This document shows, piece after piece, positions 26,054-34,846 of a stretch of 37,538 nucleotides of DNA; within the stretch, counting starts at the first letter, position 1; each line of letters begins with the position of its first letter. The DNA lies in the NCBI GenBank assembly GCA_000991245.1, contig LBRD01000007.1:1-37538 (forward strand). The letters are read 5' to 3'. This DNA is from Parcubacteria group bacterium GW2011_GWC1_36_108. Lineage in GTDB: Bacteria > Patescibacteriota > Minisyncoccia > Moranbacterales > GWC2-37-73. Both the position numbers and the translations under genes were made by a program. The notes beneath the pieces are model-generated. The model worked only from the letters and a program-made list of their open reading frames with translations. It searched no databases and was not told where the DNA came from.

Positions 26054-27007
26054 ATGTCAGAATGTCAACAACTCAAATCCGAATACGCACAACTTGAAAC
26101 CCTCAAACAAGAATTTGAGACGGCTTTTGATGACGCTGTAAAAAGTGGAAACACGGAGAAAGCAAAACAACTGAAAACTGAAATTCAAGAAAAATTGGCA
26201 AGCCTCAAAGAAAAGATTGTGCCTAGAGAAATTAAGGCAATTTTCATAAATCCCGAAACCAGCGAGCAAAAAGAAATCAAAATCAATATTCAAGAAAAAA
26301 TCCAAGAATTTCAAGAATTTTACAAAAAACATAATCTGCCAATTCCAAATGAGCAGGAAATAATGTCAGTTTGGAGGAAAAATCATAAGGAAATCAAAGA
26401 AGAAATTGAAAAATATGGTTATGATAATGTTTTGATAATCCCAGAAAATTTGCCAGATACTGAAAATCTTAATGGAATAATGACTGAAGGATATGGAAAT
26501 GCGACATATCAATCAAGCAATTTCACGGGTGGCGGAGGATTTTCTGGCGCTAAACACACTGAAAACACAAAAGCTAAAATCATTCTATGTCACAATGACC
26601 AGGATATTTATGACAATGTGAATGCTAATGCTTTCGAAAAAGCTACTTTGAATAAGAACATCCTGCAACTTTCTGGATTGACTCAATCTGAGCTTGAAAA
26701 GAAAATTCAAAATCAAGAAAACATCCCAATCAATTTTGAAATTCAAATCAATAATCAAAAAATTCAAATCGAAGCTGAAGGACTTTCTCTTAATGAATAC
26801 CTAATTTTCCAAAGGCAATATTTTGAGAAAAATCAAAAACATTTAGATGAAAAAGGGTATACATGGTTACTTAAAACATTCTCCGCTTCGCGCGTCGTGT
26901 TCTCCTTCTGGCATTCTGACGATGCTCGGCTTCGCGTGCATGCTACTGCTCTCGGTGCGTCGCGTGGCGATCTTGCGTGCCGCCTCTCCCGTAGTTTTTC
27001 AAATTAA
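26054..27007 (+). CDS. Putative DGR-diversified (variable) protein: coiled-coil N-terminus and short C-type-lectin-like C-terminal tail
   Basis: 317 aa; C-terminus YTWLLKTFSASRVVFSFWHSDDARLRVHATALGASRGDLACRLSRSFSN encoded by adenine-depleted, GC-rich DNA. Confidence 0.6.
   Translation: MSECQQLKSEYAQLETLKQEFETAFDDAVKSGNTEKAKQLKTEIQEKLASLKEKIVPREIKAIFINPETSEQKEIKINIQEKIQEFQEFYKKHNLPIPNEQEIMSVWRKNHKEIKEEIEKYGYDNVLIIPENLPDTENLNGIMTEGYGNATYQSSNFTGGGGFSGAKHTENTKAKIILCHNDQDIYDNVNANAFEKATLNKNILQLSGLTQSELEKKIQNQENIPINFEIQINNQKIQIEAEGLSLNEYLIFQRQYFEKNQKHLDEKGYTWLLKTFSASRVVFSFWHSDDARLRVHATALGASRGDLACRLSRSFSN
26879..26998 (+). other. Candidate DGR variable region (VR)
   Basis: 26881-26990 has 6 A in 110 nt (71 G+C), versus 46 A in the preceding 110 nt. 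Codons at presumptive variable sites nearly all end in C or T. Confidence 0.6.
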
Positions 27008-27066
27008 CTTAGGCTTTGAGTCTTTTTGATTTTATTTTGAATTTATTTTATTTTTTATAAACGATT

Positions 27067-28860
27067 ATGGAAAACTTAAATTGGGCACCTATTGAAAAAA
27101 AAGTGAATGAAGCCGAAAAGAAAAAGAGGCAGCAGCTTGGAGCTTCTCGTGTTTTGTATGGCGAAACAAAAATGCCAAAACAGGAAAGAAATGAAAAAAC
27201 TGACTCAGAAATTTTGGAAAGCTCGCAAAGAAAACGGGTCGCGCAAAAAGCTATTGAGCGAGAAACTGCTTTTAATGATGAAGCAGAGGGAATTTTGGGT
27301 GCGGATGAGTCATCAGAAAGAACACTGGTCAATTTCCGAAAAGAAAATCTTGCAAAGGCACTTCGTTATGAAAAAGCGCTTGAAATTCAACGTCAGCAAC
27401 TCTTGAATGAGGAATCTCAGATTTTGAAATCATTCAATGGTGCTCCACACGGGGAAGAGTTAGAGGCCTTGGATGAAATTCGAGAGGAATTAAGAAAAAA
27501 TAATGAGCTTGGGGAGAAATCACTAGAACTTAATCCCGAAGCATATTTTGGATTGAACTTGAAAAAACTTAAGGAATACAAAAATGAACTTAGTGAGGGA
27601 AGAATCGTTGAAACCCAATATGTTAAAGAAAAAATGGAAGATATTTGCTTGCATCTTGCTGCAAATAAACCAATTTTAATTTATGGACATTTGGGAAGCG
27701 GAAAATCTGAATTGGCTATGCATACGTCCAAAAAATACTCAAGCAAAGATCCACTTATTATTTCTGGTTCAAAAAATATTTCTCAATCAGAGTTTTATGG
27801 ACATCAAGTTTTAACTGTGGATGAAGAGTCTGGCTCAACAGTCTCTGATTTTTATATGGGACCAATATATCAAGCCATGGAAGACGGTAGACCTGTTATT
27901 ATTGATGAAGTGAATGCTATCCCGCACGAAGTTTTAATTAGTTTGAATCATATTTTGACCAGAAAAGTTGGAGACAAAATTAATATTCAGCAAGACAGTG
28001 GACGGGAGGTTGAAATTAAAGAGGGCTTTGGAATCATTATGACTGGAAATCTTAATCAAGGGCAAGAAAAGTATGTTGATCGTCAAGATATGGATCCCGC
28101 ATTTCTTTCGCGTATTCATAAAATAGAATACGATTACCTTCCACAAGACACTGAGGGTAGTTTGGAAAGTGAAGCTGGAAAGGAAAATGAACAGTTTCAT
28201 CTTGTGCTTGCTAGCATTATGGATGGACATGGAAATATTGAAGCACCCGAAGACAGTGTTAAAAAGCTGTGGAATCTGGCAAAAGCCGCGCGCGTCGTTC
28301 AGAATGTGTTTGCAGGAAAAGAAATTGAAAGCGCTTATTATCTCAAAGAAGCTGGAGGTCGCGCCACAAAATATCTGCTTAAAGAAAGCGTGCTTTCGCT
28401 TCGTGGAATTGAGAATATTGTTTCGCAGTGGAAAGCCGAAGGATATGATAAAGAACTTGATTATTATGTTTGGAATAATTTCATCAAAGAAGGAACAGTC
28501 GCTTCTGACAGAGCGTATTTGTATCAGTTGATGAAAGATCAGTTTAATTTTTTCAAAAGTGATGGTTGGGAACAAAGTCCAAATTATGGAAGCGGTGGAG
28601 TTGTGAATTCCTTTGATATTTCGGCGCCTAAAAATGTTTCTGCTAAGCGAAAATTTTTTGGACCACGCGAAGTTGTTGAATTTGCATTTGGAAAAGCGCC
28701 AGAGAGAGCCCAGTGGCCGGAAGCTTCAATTGAAGGAGCAGAGCAAGAGAATATTATTAATCCAGAAATCATGGAAATGGAAGAGTTTAAAGATGAATTA
28801 CAAAAAGAAATGGAAGAAATTTGGAATGAAATTGGAGAAGTTTGCGAGATGGAGAAATAA
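27067..28860 (+). CDS. AAA+ ATPase (MoxR/AAA_5-like) with a long coiled-coil N-terminus
   Basis: Walker A GHLGSGKSE, Walker B PVIIDEVNAIPHEVL, sensor-like IIMTGNLNQG, DPAFLSRIHKIEYDYLP. Confidence 0.85.
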   Translation: MENLNWAPIEKKVNEAEKKKRQQLGASRVLYGETKMPKQERNEKTDSEILESSQRKRVAQKAIERETAFNDEAEGILGADESSERTLVNFRKENLAKALRYEKALEIQRQQLLNEESQILKSFNGAPHGEELEALDEIREELRKNNELGEKSLELNPEAYFGLNLKKLKEYKNELSEGRIVETQYVKEKMEDICLHLAANKPILIYGHLGSGKSELAMHTSKKYSSKDPLIISGSKNISQSEFYGHQVLTVDEESGSTVSDFYMGPIYQAMEDGRPVIIDEVNAIPHEVLISLNHILTRKVGDKINIQQDSGREVEIKEGFGIIMTGNLNQGQEKYVDRQDMDPAFLSRIHKIEYDYLPQDTEGSLESEAGKENEQFHLVLASIMDGHGNIEAPEDSVKKLWNLAKAARVVQNVFAGKEIESAYYLKEAGGRATKYLLKESVLSLRGIENIVSQWKAEGYDKELDYYVWNNFIKEGTVASDRAYLYQLMKDQFNFFKSDGWEQSPNYGSGGVVNSFDISAPKNVSAKRKFFGPREVVEFAFGKAPERAQWPEASIEGAEQENIINPEIMEMEEFKDELQKEMEEIWNEIGEVCEMEK

Positions 28861-28893
28861 AAAAATAAGAAATATTGAGACTAATAAATAGAC

Positions 28894-29925
28894 ATGGAAA
28901 AACTCAATTCGCAAATTGTTATATACAAAGCTAAAGATGGGCAGACTAAACTTGATGTTCGTTTTGATGGTGAAACCGTTTGGCTTTCGCAAAGGCAAAT
29001 GGCTGAGCTTTTTGATTGTAGTATCGACAATGTTAGTTTGCATCTAAAAAATATCTTCAAAGAGGCTGAATTAAGCGAAAAATCAGTTGTCGAGGAATTC
29101 TCGTTAACTGCGACGGATGGAAAAAATTATAGCGTGAAGCATTATAATCTGGATGCAATAATTTCGGTTGCCTATAGGGTGAATTCCATGCGTGGAACGC
29201 AATTTCGAATTTGGGCAACTCAGAAATTGCGGGAATATATTGTTAAAGGTTTTGTTTTGGATGATGAACGATTGAAAAATCCCGATTTGCCGTTTGATTA
29301 TTTTGAGGAACTTGAAAGTACAATTGCGGATATTCGCACTAGTGAAAAAAGATTTTATCGTAAAATTACTGATATTTATGCAACAAGTGTGGATTATGAT
29401 CCAACAAATGACCAAAGCATTGTTTTTTTCAAAACAGTGCAAAACAAAGTTCACTATGCAGTTACAGGCAGCACGGCAGCAGAAATTGTAGCCAGCAGGA
29501 TAGATGTGAGTAAGAAGAATTTAGGACTTACTAATTTCAGAGGAATAAAGCCAAAAAAAGAAGAAGTTGTTATTGCAAAAAATTATTATAATAAAGAGGA
29601 ATTGACTCAGTTGAATGCGCTTGTTGAACAATATTTGATATTTGCCACAGAACAGGCTCGTCGCAGAATTCCTATGAAAATGAGTGATTGGAATGAAAAA
29701 CTTCATGGTTTTTTGACAATTAATGATAGAAATATTCTGCAAGACGCGGGTAAAATTTCTCATGAATTAATGGTGGAGATTGCAGAAAAGAAATTTGATG
29801 AATACAAGAGTATTGAAGCAAGGCAAGATGTGGATTTTGATGAGATTGCACTCAGTGCAATTGAAAGTGTAAAAAATAGTGGTAGAGTAAAAATAATAAA
29901 CATTAAAAAAGTAAAATTAAAATAA
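28894..29925 (+). CDS. RhuM-family protein
   Basis: VRFDGETVWLSQRQMAELFDCSIDNVSLHLKNIFKEAEL...TDGKNYSVKHYNLDAIISVAYRVNSMRGTQFRIWATQKLREYIVKGFVLDDERLKNP. Confidence 0.9.
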   Translation: MEKLNSQIVIYKAKDGQTKLDVRFDGETVWLSQRQMAELFDCSIDNVSLHLKNIFKEAELSEKSVVEEFSLTATDGKNYSVKHYNLDAIISVAYRVNSMRGTQFRIWATQKLREYIVKGFVLDDERLKNPDLPFDYFEELESTIADIRTSEKRFYRKITDIYATSVDYDPTNDQSIVFFKTVQNKVHYAVTGSTAAEIVASRIDVSKKNLGLTNFRGIKPKKEEVVIAKNYYNKEELTQLNALVEQYLIFATEQARRRIPMKMSDWNEKLHGFLTINDRNILQDAGKISHELMVEIAEKKFDEYKSIEARQDVDFDEIALSAIESVKNSGRVKIINIKKVKLK

Positions 29926-29929
29926 AATT

Positions 29930-30856
29930 ATGTATGACTTGCTAATTATAGGTGCGGGTCCTGCGGGATTGGGAGCATCAATCTATGCTTCACGTTATAA
30001 GCTTAATCACATTGTGATTGGTGGAGAAATTGGCGGGCAAGTGGTGGAGGCTTGGGAAATTGAAAATTATGCAGGAATAGAATCAATCTCAGGCAAAGAT
30101 TTGATGGAAAAATTTGTGAAACAAACAAAGGATTTGGGAGGTGTGATTGTGCAAGGTTCTGTAAATAGTATTGCTAGGTTGCAAGATGGATTTGAAATCG
30201 TTGTTGGCGACGGTAAAAAATATGAAGCAAAGACGGTCATTCTTGCTCTTGGTATGAAGGCCAGAAAAATGAACATTCCCGGAGAGGATAAATTTCTTGG
30301 CAAAGGTATTTCATATTGTGCAACGTGCGACGCGATGTTTTTTCGAGGCAAAGATGTGGTTGTGCTTGGTGGTGGCGATAGCGCAGCAACCGCAGCGATT
30401 CATTTGGCAGAATTTGCCAATAGTGTGCAACTTTTGTATAAAGAGGGCACAAAATGTTTTGAACCAGCTTGGGATCAAAAAATGGCTGAAACAAAAAAAA
30501 TCGCTTGTGGTTCATTTGAAAAAATAGATGAAATTATGGGCAATGAAAAAGTTGAAGGCATTGTGTATGAAACAAAAGATGGTCAAAAGAAAGAGCTTGC
30601 GATTCAAGGCGTATTCATTGAGATAGGCTCTGTCCCAGGAGTGGTTGTTGCACAAAACCTTGGGGTACGAACTGACGAGCAGGGCTATATTTTTGTTAAT
30701 CAAGATCAAAGCACGAATGTTGAAAATGTGTTTGCAGCAGGTGATGCTACAACCGGTTCTAACAAATTTCGTCAGATCATCACAGCTGTGGCTGAAGGAG
30801 CAGTGGCTGCAGGAAGCGTTTATAAAAAATTAAAATTAAATACTAGTAAGAAATAA
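29930..30856 (+). CDS. trxB: Thioredoxin-disulfide reductase
   Basis: IIGAGPAGLGASIYASRY, GISYCATCDAMFFRGKDVVVLGGGDSA, VFAAGDATTGSNKFRQIITAVAEGAVAA. Confidence 0.95.
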   Translation: MYDLLIIGAGPAGLGASIYASRYKLNHIVIGGEIGGQVVEAWEIENYAGIESISGKDLMEKFVKQTKDLGGVIVQGSVNSIARLQDGFEIVVGDGKKYEAKTVILALGMKARKMNIPGEDKFLGKGISYCATCDAMFFRGKDVVVLGGGDSAATAAIHLAEFANSVQLLYKEGTKCFEPAWDQKMAETKKIACGSFEKIDEIMGNEKVEGIVYETKDGQKKELAIQGVFIEIGSVPGVVVAQNLGVRTDEQGYIFVNQDQSTNVENVFAAGDATTGSNKFRQIITAVAEGAVAAGSVYKKLKLNTSKK

Positions 30857-31009
30857 AGAATTGATGCAGTTTTGAGTTTTGTGAGATTAAGAATATTTTT
30901 TAAATTTCCAATTTCCAATTTCCAATTTCCAAATAATTTCCAATTTTTCAGTTTACCAATAATTGAAAATTCAAGTATTGAAAATTAAATGTGAATTGTA
31001 AATTGATCA

Positions 31010-32152
31010 TTGGTCATTGTTGCTATGGATGCGATTGAATTGTCGAAAAAAATTGGTGGGAAGATTGAAATAAGATCAAAGAAGAAATTGACGAAAGAAA
31101 ATTTGTCGGTTTTGTATACCCCTGGGGTTGCAGATGTTTGCAGGGCGATTGCGAAAAACAAAAAACTTTCTTTTGAATATACAATCCGTAAAAACACGGT
31201 GGCTGTTGTTTCTGATGGAAGCGCAGTTTTGGGTCTTGGCAATATTGGTCCCGAAGCAGGATTGCCTGTGATGGAGGGAAAAGCACTTTTGTTTAAGGAA
31301 CTTGGCGGTGTGGATGCGATTCCTATTGTTTTGGCAACGCAAGATACTGAAGATATTATCAAAATTGTAAAAGCATTGGCGCCAACTTTTGGAGGAATTA
31401 ATCTGGAAGATATTTCTGCTCCTCGTTGTTTTGAAATCGAAAGACGGTTGAAGGATGAATTGGACATTCCTGTTATGCATGACGATCAACACGGAACAGC
31501 TATTGTTGTTTTGGCGGGGTTGATTAACGCACTTAAGGTTGTCAAAAAAGACATCAAAAAAATTAGAATTGTTATTTCTGGTGCAGGTGCTGCGGGAACT
31601 GCAATTATGAATCTTCTGATGAATTATGGTGCCAAAGATATCATTATGGTTGATAGCACTGGTATTATTTATAAAGAGCGTCAAAGCGGAATGAATGATT
31701 CCAAAATGGAGATTGCAAAAATAACCAATCCTAAGAATTTGCAGGGAACGTTGCAAGATGCCTTGTTGGAAGCGGATGTTTTTATTGGTGTGAGCGCTCC
31801 AAGCTTGATTAATCATCTTGATATTCGCAGGATGAATAAAGATGCGATTGTTTTTGCGATGAGTAATCCTATTCCTGAAATTATGCCAGATGAAGCTAAA
31901 AAGGGTGGAGCGGCAATTGTGGCAACAGGAAGATCTGATTATCCAAATCAAATTAATAATGTTTTGGTATTCCCTGGTATTTTTCGTGGAGCGCTTGATA
32001 CGCAAACAAAAAAAATTACAGAAATTCATAAACTGAAAGCAGCCAAGGCTCTTGCTTCTTTGATAAAAAAACCTACTCGTGATAAAATAATAATAGCCGC
32101 GCTTGATAAACGCGCAGCAAAAGTTGTTGCTAATGTTTTCAAAAAAGCATAA
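31010..32152 (+). CDS. NAD(P)-dependent malic enzyme
   Basis: LYTPGVADVCRAIAKN, DGSAVLGLGNIGPEAGLPVMEGKALLFK, HDDQHGTAIVVLAGL, ISGAGAAGTAI, FAMSNPIPEIMPDEA. Confidence 0.93.
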   Translation: MVIVAMDAIELSKKIGGKIEIRSKKKLTKENLSVLYTPGVADVCRAIAKNKKLSFEYTIRKNTVAVVSDGSAVLGLGNIGPEAGLPVMEGKALLFKELGGVDAIPIVLATQDTEDIIKIVKALAPTFGGINLEDISAPRCFEIERRLKDELDIPVMHDDQHGTAIVVLAGLINALKVVKKDIKKIRIVISGAGAAGTAIMNLLMNYGAKDIIMVDSTGIIYKERQSGMNDSKMEIAKITNPKNLQGTLQDALLEADVFIGVSAPSLINHLDIRRMNKDAIVFAMSNPIPEIMPDEAKKGGAAIVATGRSDYPNQINNVLVFPGIFRGALDTQTKKITEIHKLKAAKALASLIKKPTRDKIIIAALDKRAAKVVANVFKKA

Positions 32153-32221
32153 ATCATAAAACATAGAACATGGAACAAAACTGGAGCATTGAAATGCTTC
32201 ATGATCCATGCTTCATGATCC

Positions 32222-32677
32222 ATGACTATGAATAATATAAAAATACACAAACAAAAAATTGACCTGGAGAGTAAAAATCAAATCGAATTTTTTGACATCA
32301 CTGAGAAAGTGCAAGAAATTGTTGAGGCTTCGGGAGTTAGAGATGGAAACGTTGTTGTTTTTGCTCCGCACACCACAATGGGTGTGATTATAAATCATAA
32401 TGAGCCGATGCTTATTCAGGATTTTATGCGCGTTTTGTATAAACTTGCGCCAATGGATGATCGTTATTCTCATGACTTGTTTGAACTTCGCAGGAGTTCA
32501 AAATCAGATGGTAGAAGCAATGGGCACTCGCACTGCAAATCATTTTTAATTGGAGTCAGTCAAACTGTTCCAATTGAAAAAGGAAAATTGTTAATAACCG
32601 AAAAGCAAAGTATTTTCGCAGTGGAGTTTGATGGTGCTCGCAAACGCGACGTTACCATTCAAGTAATGGGAATTTAA
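32222..32677 (+). CDS. YjbQ family (UPF0047) protein
   Basis: VVVFAPHTTMGVIINHNEP...NGHSHCKSFLIGVSQTVPIEKGKLLI. Confidence 0.88.
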   Translation: MTMNNIKIHKQKIDLESKNQIEFFDITEKVQEIVEASGVRDGNVVVFAPHTTMGVIINHNEPMLIQDFMRVLYKLAPMDDRYSHDLFELRRSSKSDGRSNGHSHCKSFLIGVSQTVPIEKGKLLITEKQSIFAVEFDGARKRDVTIQVMGI

Positions 32678-32777
32678 ACATACAACATAAAACATGTAAC
32701 ATGTAACAAAAATGCAAAATGCGTAATGATTCGTATTTGCATGAATGTTATATGCTGTATGTTATATGCTACATGAT

Positions 32778-33398
32778 ATGGGGAGACTTGTTGATGATTT
32801 GGTTCGAAATGGTTATTTGCGCACCAATAATATTGTTGATGCTTTTTCTGAAATTCCTAGGACCGAATTTGTTCCGAAAGATTTGGAAAATCAAGCTGAG
32901 GCAAATATACCTTTGCCAATAGGATATGGTCAAACAATTTCTCAGCCGCTTACTGTAGCATTGATGCTGGAGCTGCTTGATCCTCAGAGTGGTCAAAACA
33001 TTCTTGATATCGGCGCTGGCAGTGGTTGGACAACAGCACTTCTGGCTCACATTGTTGGCGGCGCTGGCAATGTCACAGCACTGGAGGTTATTCCTGAACT
33101 TTGCAAAAGTGGAGAAAAAAATGTTAGCAAATTTAGTTTTATAAAAAAAGGAATAGTGCAATTTCACTGTCAATCTGCTGAAAATGGATTTGAAAAAAAA
33201 GCACCTTATGATAGAATTTTGGTTTCAGCTTCAGCTGAAGAAATTCCCAAAGCTTTCAAAGAACAATTAAAGATTGGAGGTAAGATGGTTATTCCGGTTA
33301 GAAATGAAATTTGGTTTGTGGAGAAAAAGGGACAAGATGAATTTAATATTGAAAAATTTGCGGGGTTTTCTTTTGTGCCTTTTATTGAGAAAAACTAG
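32778..33398 (+). CDS. pcm: Protein-L-isoaspartate O-methyltransferase
   Basis: TEFVPKDLENQAEANIPLPIGYGQTISQPLTVALMLELL...ILDIGAGSGWTTALLAHI; ATG 32778 preferred over tracked 32745. Confidence 0.92.
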   Translation: MGRLVDDLVRNGYLRTNNIVDAFSEIPRTEFVPKDLENQAEANIPLPIGYGQTISQPLTVALMLELLDPQSGQNILDIGAGSGWTTALLAHIVGGAGNVTALEVIPELCKSGEKNVSKFSFIKKGIVQFHCQSAENGFEKKAPYDRILVSASAEEIPKAFKEQLKIGGKMVIPVRNEIWFVEKKGQDEFNIEKFAGFSFVPFIEKN

Positions 33399-33453
33399 CC
33401 CGTGAAAGTAATAATCTTTCTGGGTGTATTTTAGTGTGTGATTAATTTAGGAT

Positions 33454-33652
33454 TTACGCTTTTTCTCAACTATTTCTTATTTGGCACGCTTTTGGATAAA
33501 TATTTACCCCGTCAAATCCAGCAAAGCTGGTGTTCACTGCTGTGAACAATTTGACGGGGCGAGTATCCAAAAGCTCAAAGAGTCGCTGTCGCCAACCTGC
33601 CTACCGGCAGGCAGGCAATTGGCCAAAAAAGAAATGTTTCGAAATGCGTAAC
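33454..33652. repeat. Large palindromic element, 'CCCCGTCAAAT' family copy 2, with an insertion in the 3' arm
   Basis: 92-bp core 33483-33574 matches 12387-12478 with 3 mismatches; outer arms ttacgc...atttctt / aagaaatg...gcgtaa. Confidence 0.85.
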
Positions 33653-33678
33653 TGCTTTAATTGTTAAAATATTCCATT

Positions 33679-34701
33679 ATGTTGACTATTCGAAGAAAAA
33701 TTAGTGTTATAATTTTCGGTTTGATGCTTGTTGTTGGCGGATTTTTTTATGTGTATGATCAAGTTTATTTGGCTTCCGGCGTTAATGTTGAGAAAAAGAC
33801 GATTGTTATTGAAAAAGGAGACAATGCTTTGGTGGTTGGGGAAAAATTAAGCAATGATGGAATTATTACTGGAAAGTATTTTTTAGCTTATTATCTTTGG
33901 AAAAAAAATCAGCTTCATAATTTGGTGGCCGGAGTGTATACATTTTCAGCTGGTATGAAAATTCCAGAGGTTGCACGTATGATTACGGGCGGAGAAATAA
34001 CTTCAACAGCTGTTCCTGTGACATTTCCCGAAGGTTGGACAATCAGCCAGATGGCTGAGAGATTGGACGCAAACGGTTTTTCAAAAAATGATTTTCTTTC
34101 AATTGCAAATAATCCCAGCTCGGAGCTGAAGGAGAAGTATAAGTTTTTAAATGAAATCCCAAAAGAAAAGTCACTCGAAGGATATCTTTTTCCAGATACA
34201 TATTATTTCGCCAAAGATGCTAGCGCGCAGGATATTATTGAAAAAATGCTCAAGAATTTTGATGCAAAAATAACTGAAAAAATGCGAGCTGATGTTGCAC
34301 TGCAAAAAAAATCTCTTTATGATGTTGTGACAATGGCAAGCATTGTTGAGGGAGAGGTTAAGAGTGATGATGATAGAAAAATTGTGGCAGGATTGTTTTG
34401 GAATAGATTTGAAAATGGAATGCCGCTGCAGAGTGACGCTACTTTGGAATATATTCTTGGTGATAACAAATTCCAACATTCAATTGCGGAAACGAAAATA
34501 AATTCTCCGTATAACACTTATCAAAACAGGGGGCTTCCCCCTGGACCAGTTTCTAATCCTGGACTGGCTTCAATTCTGGCAACGCTTAATCCTGAAAAAA
34601 CAGATTATGTGTATTTTTTGACTGATCCAAAAACAGGAAATACTGCTTTTGCAAAAACTTTTGAGCAGCACATTGCCAACAAGGCAAAGTATGGACTGTA
34701 A
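33679..34701 (+). CDS. mltG: Endolytic transglycosylase MltG (YceG-like)
   Basis: TFPEGWTISQMAERL, LEGYLFPDTYYF, MASIVEGEVKSDDDRKIVAGLFWNRFENGMPLQSDATLEYILG, SPYNTYQNRGLPPGPVSNPGLASI. Confidence 0.94.
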   Translation: MLTIRRKISVIIFGLMLVVGGFFYVYDQVYLASGVNVEKKTIVIEKGDNALVVGEKLSNDGIITGKYFLAYYLWKKNQLHNLVAGVYTFSAGMKIPEVARMITGGEITSTAVPVTFPEGWTISQMAERLDANGFSKNDFLSIANNPSSELKEKYKFLNEIPKEKSLEGYLFPDTYYFAKDASAQDIIEKMLKNFDAKITEKMRADVALQKKSLYDVVTMASIVEGEVKSDDDRKIVAGLFWNRFENGMPLQSDATLEYILGDNKFQHSIAETKINSPYNTYQNRGLPPGPVSNPGLASILATLNPEKTDYVYFLTDPKTGNTAFAKTFEQHIANKAKYGL

Positions 34702-34772
34702 AATAGGTTTTAGGTTTTAGGTGTTAGGTTCTAGGTTTTAGGGATTAGTTTAATAAAAAAGTGATTACTTTT

Positions 34773-34797
34773 AAAAACGGCTGTGTGTAGCCGTTTT
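34773..34797 (+). terminator. Terminator-like hairpin after mltG
   Basis: aaaaacggctgtgtgtagccgtttt. Confidence 0.65.
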
Positions 34798-34846
34798 GTG
34801 CTTTTTGAATTTAATTATATTTTACTTTATGAACATTATAAACTTT

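Noticed and set aside
27934-28575. 213-aa minus-strand ORF inside the AAA+ ATPase
   Set aside because: Antisense shadow ORF of a motif-bearing CDS.
28894-29925. RhuM-family protein as a toxin of a toxin-antitoxin pair
   Set aside because: No small antitoxin-like ORF adjacent; family function is not well defined, so only the family name is given.
30900-30960. Tandem ttccaatttccaatttccaa as a possible CRISPR
   Set aside because: No repeat-spacer alternation, units under 10 nt and no cas genes; belongs to the intergenic word-palindrome class.
31076-32209. 377-aa minus-strand ORF opposite malic enzyme
   Set aside because: Low-complexity, Asn/Phe/Ile/Cys-rich antisense translation of a well-recognised gene; a codon-bias artefact.
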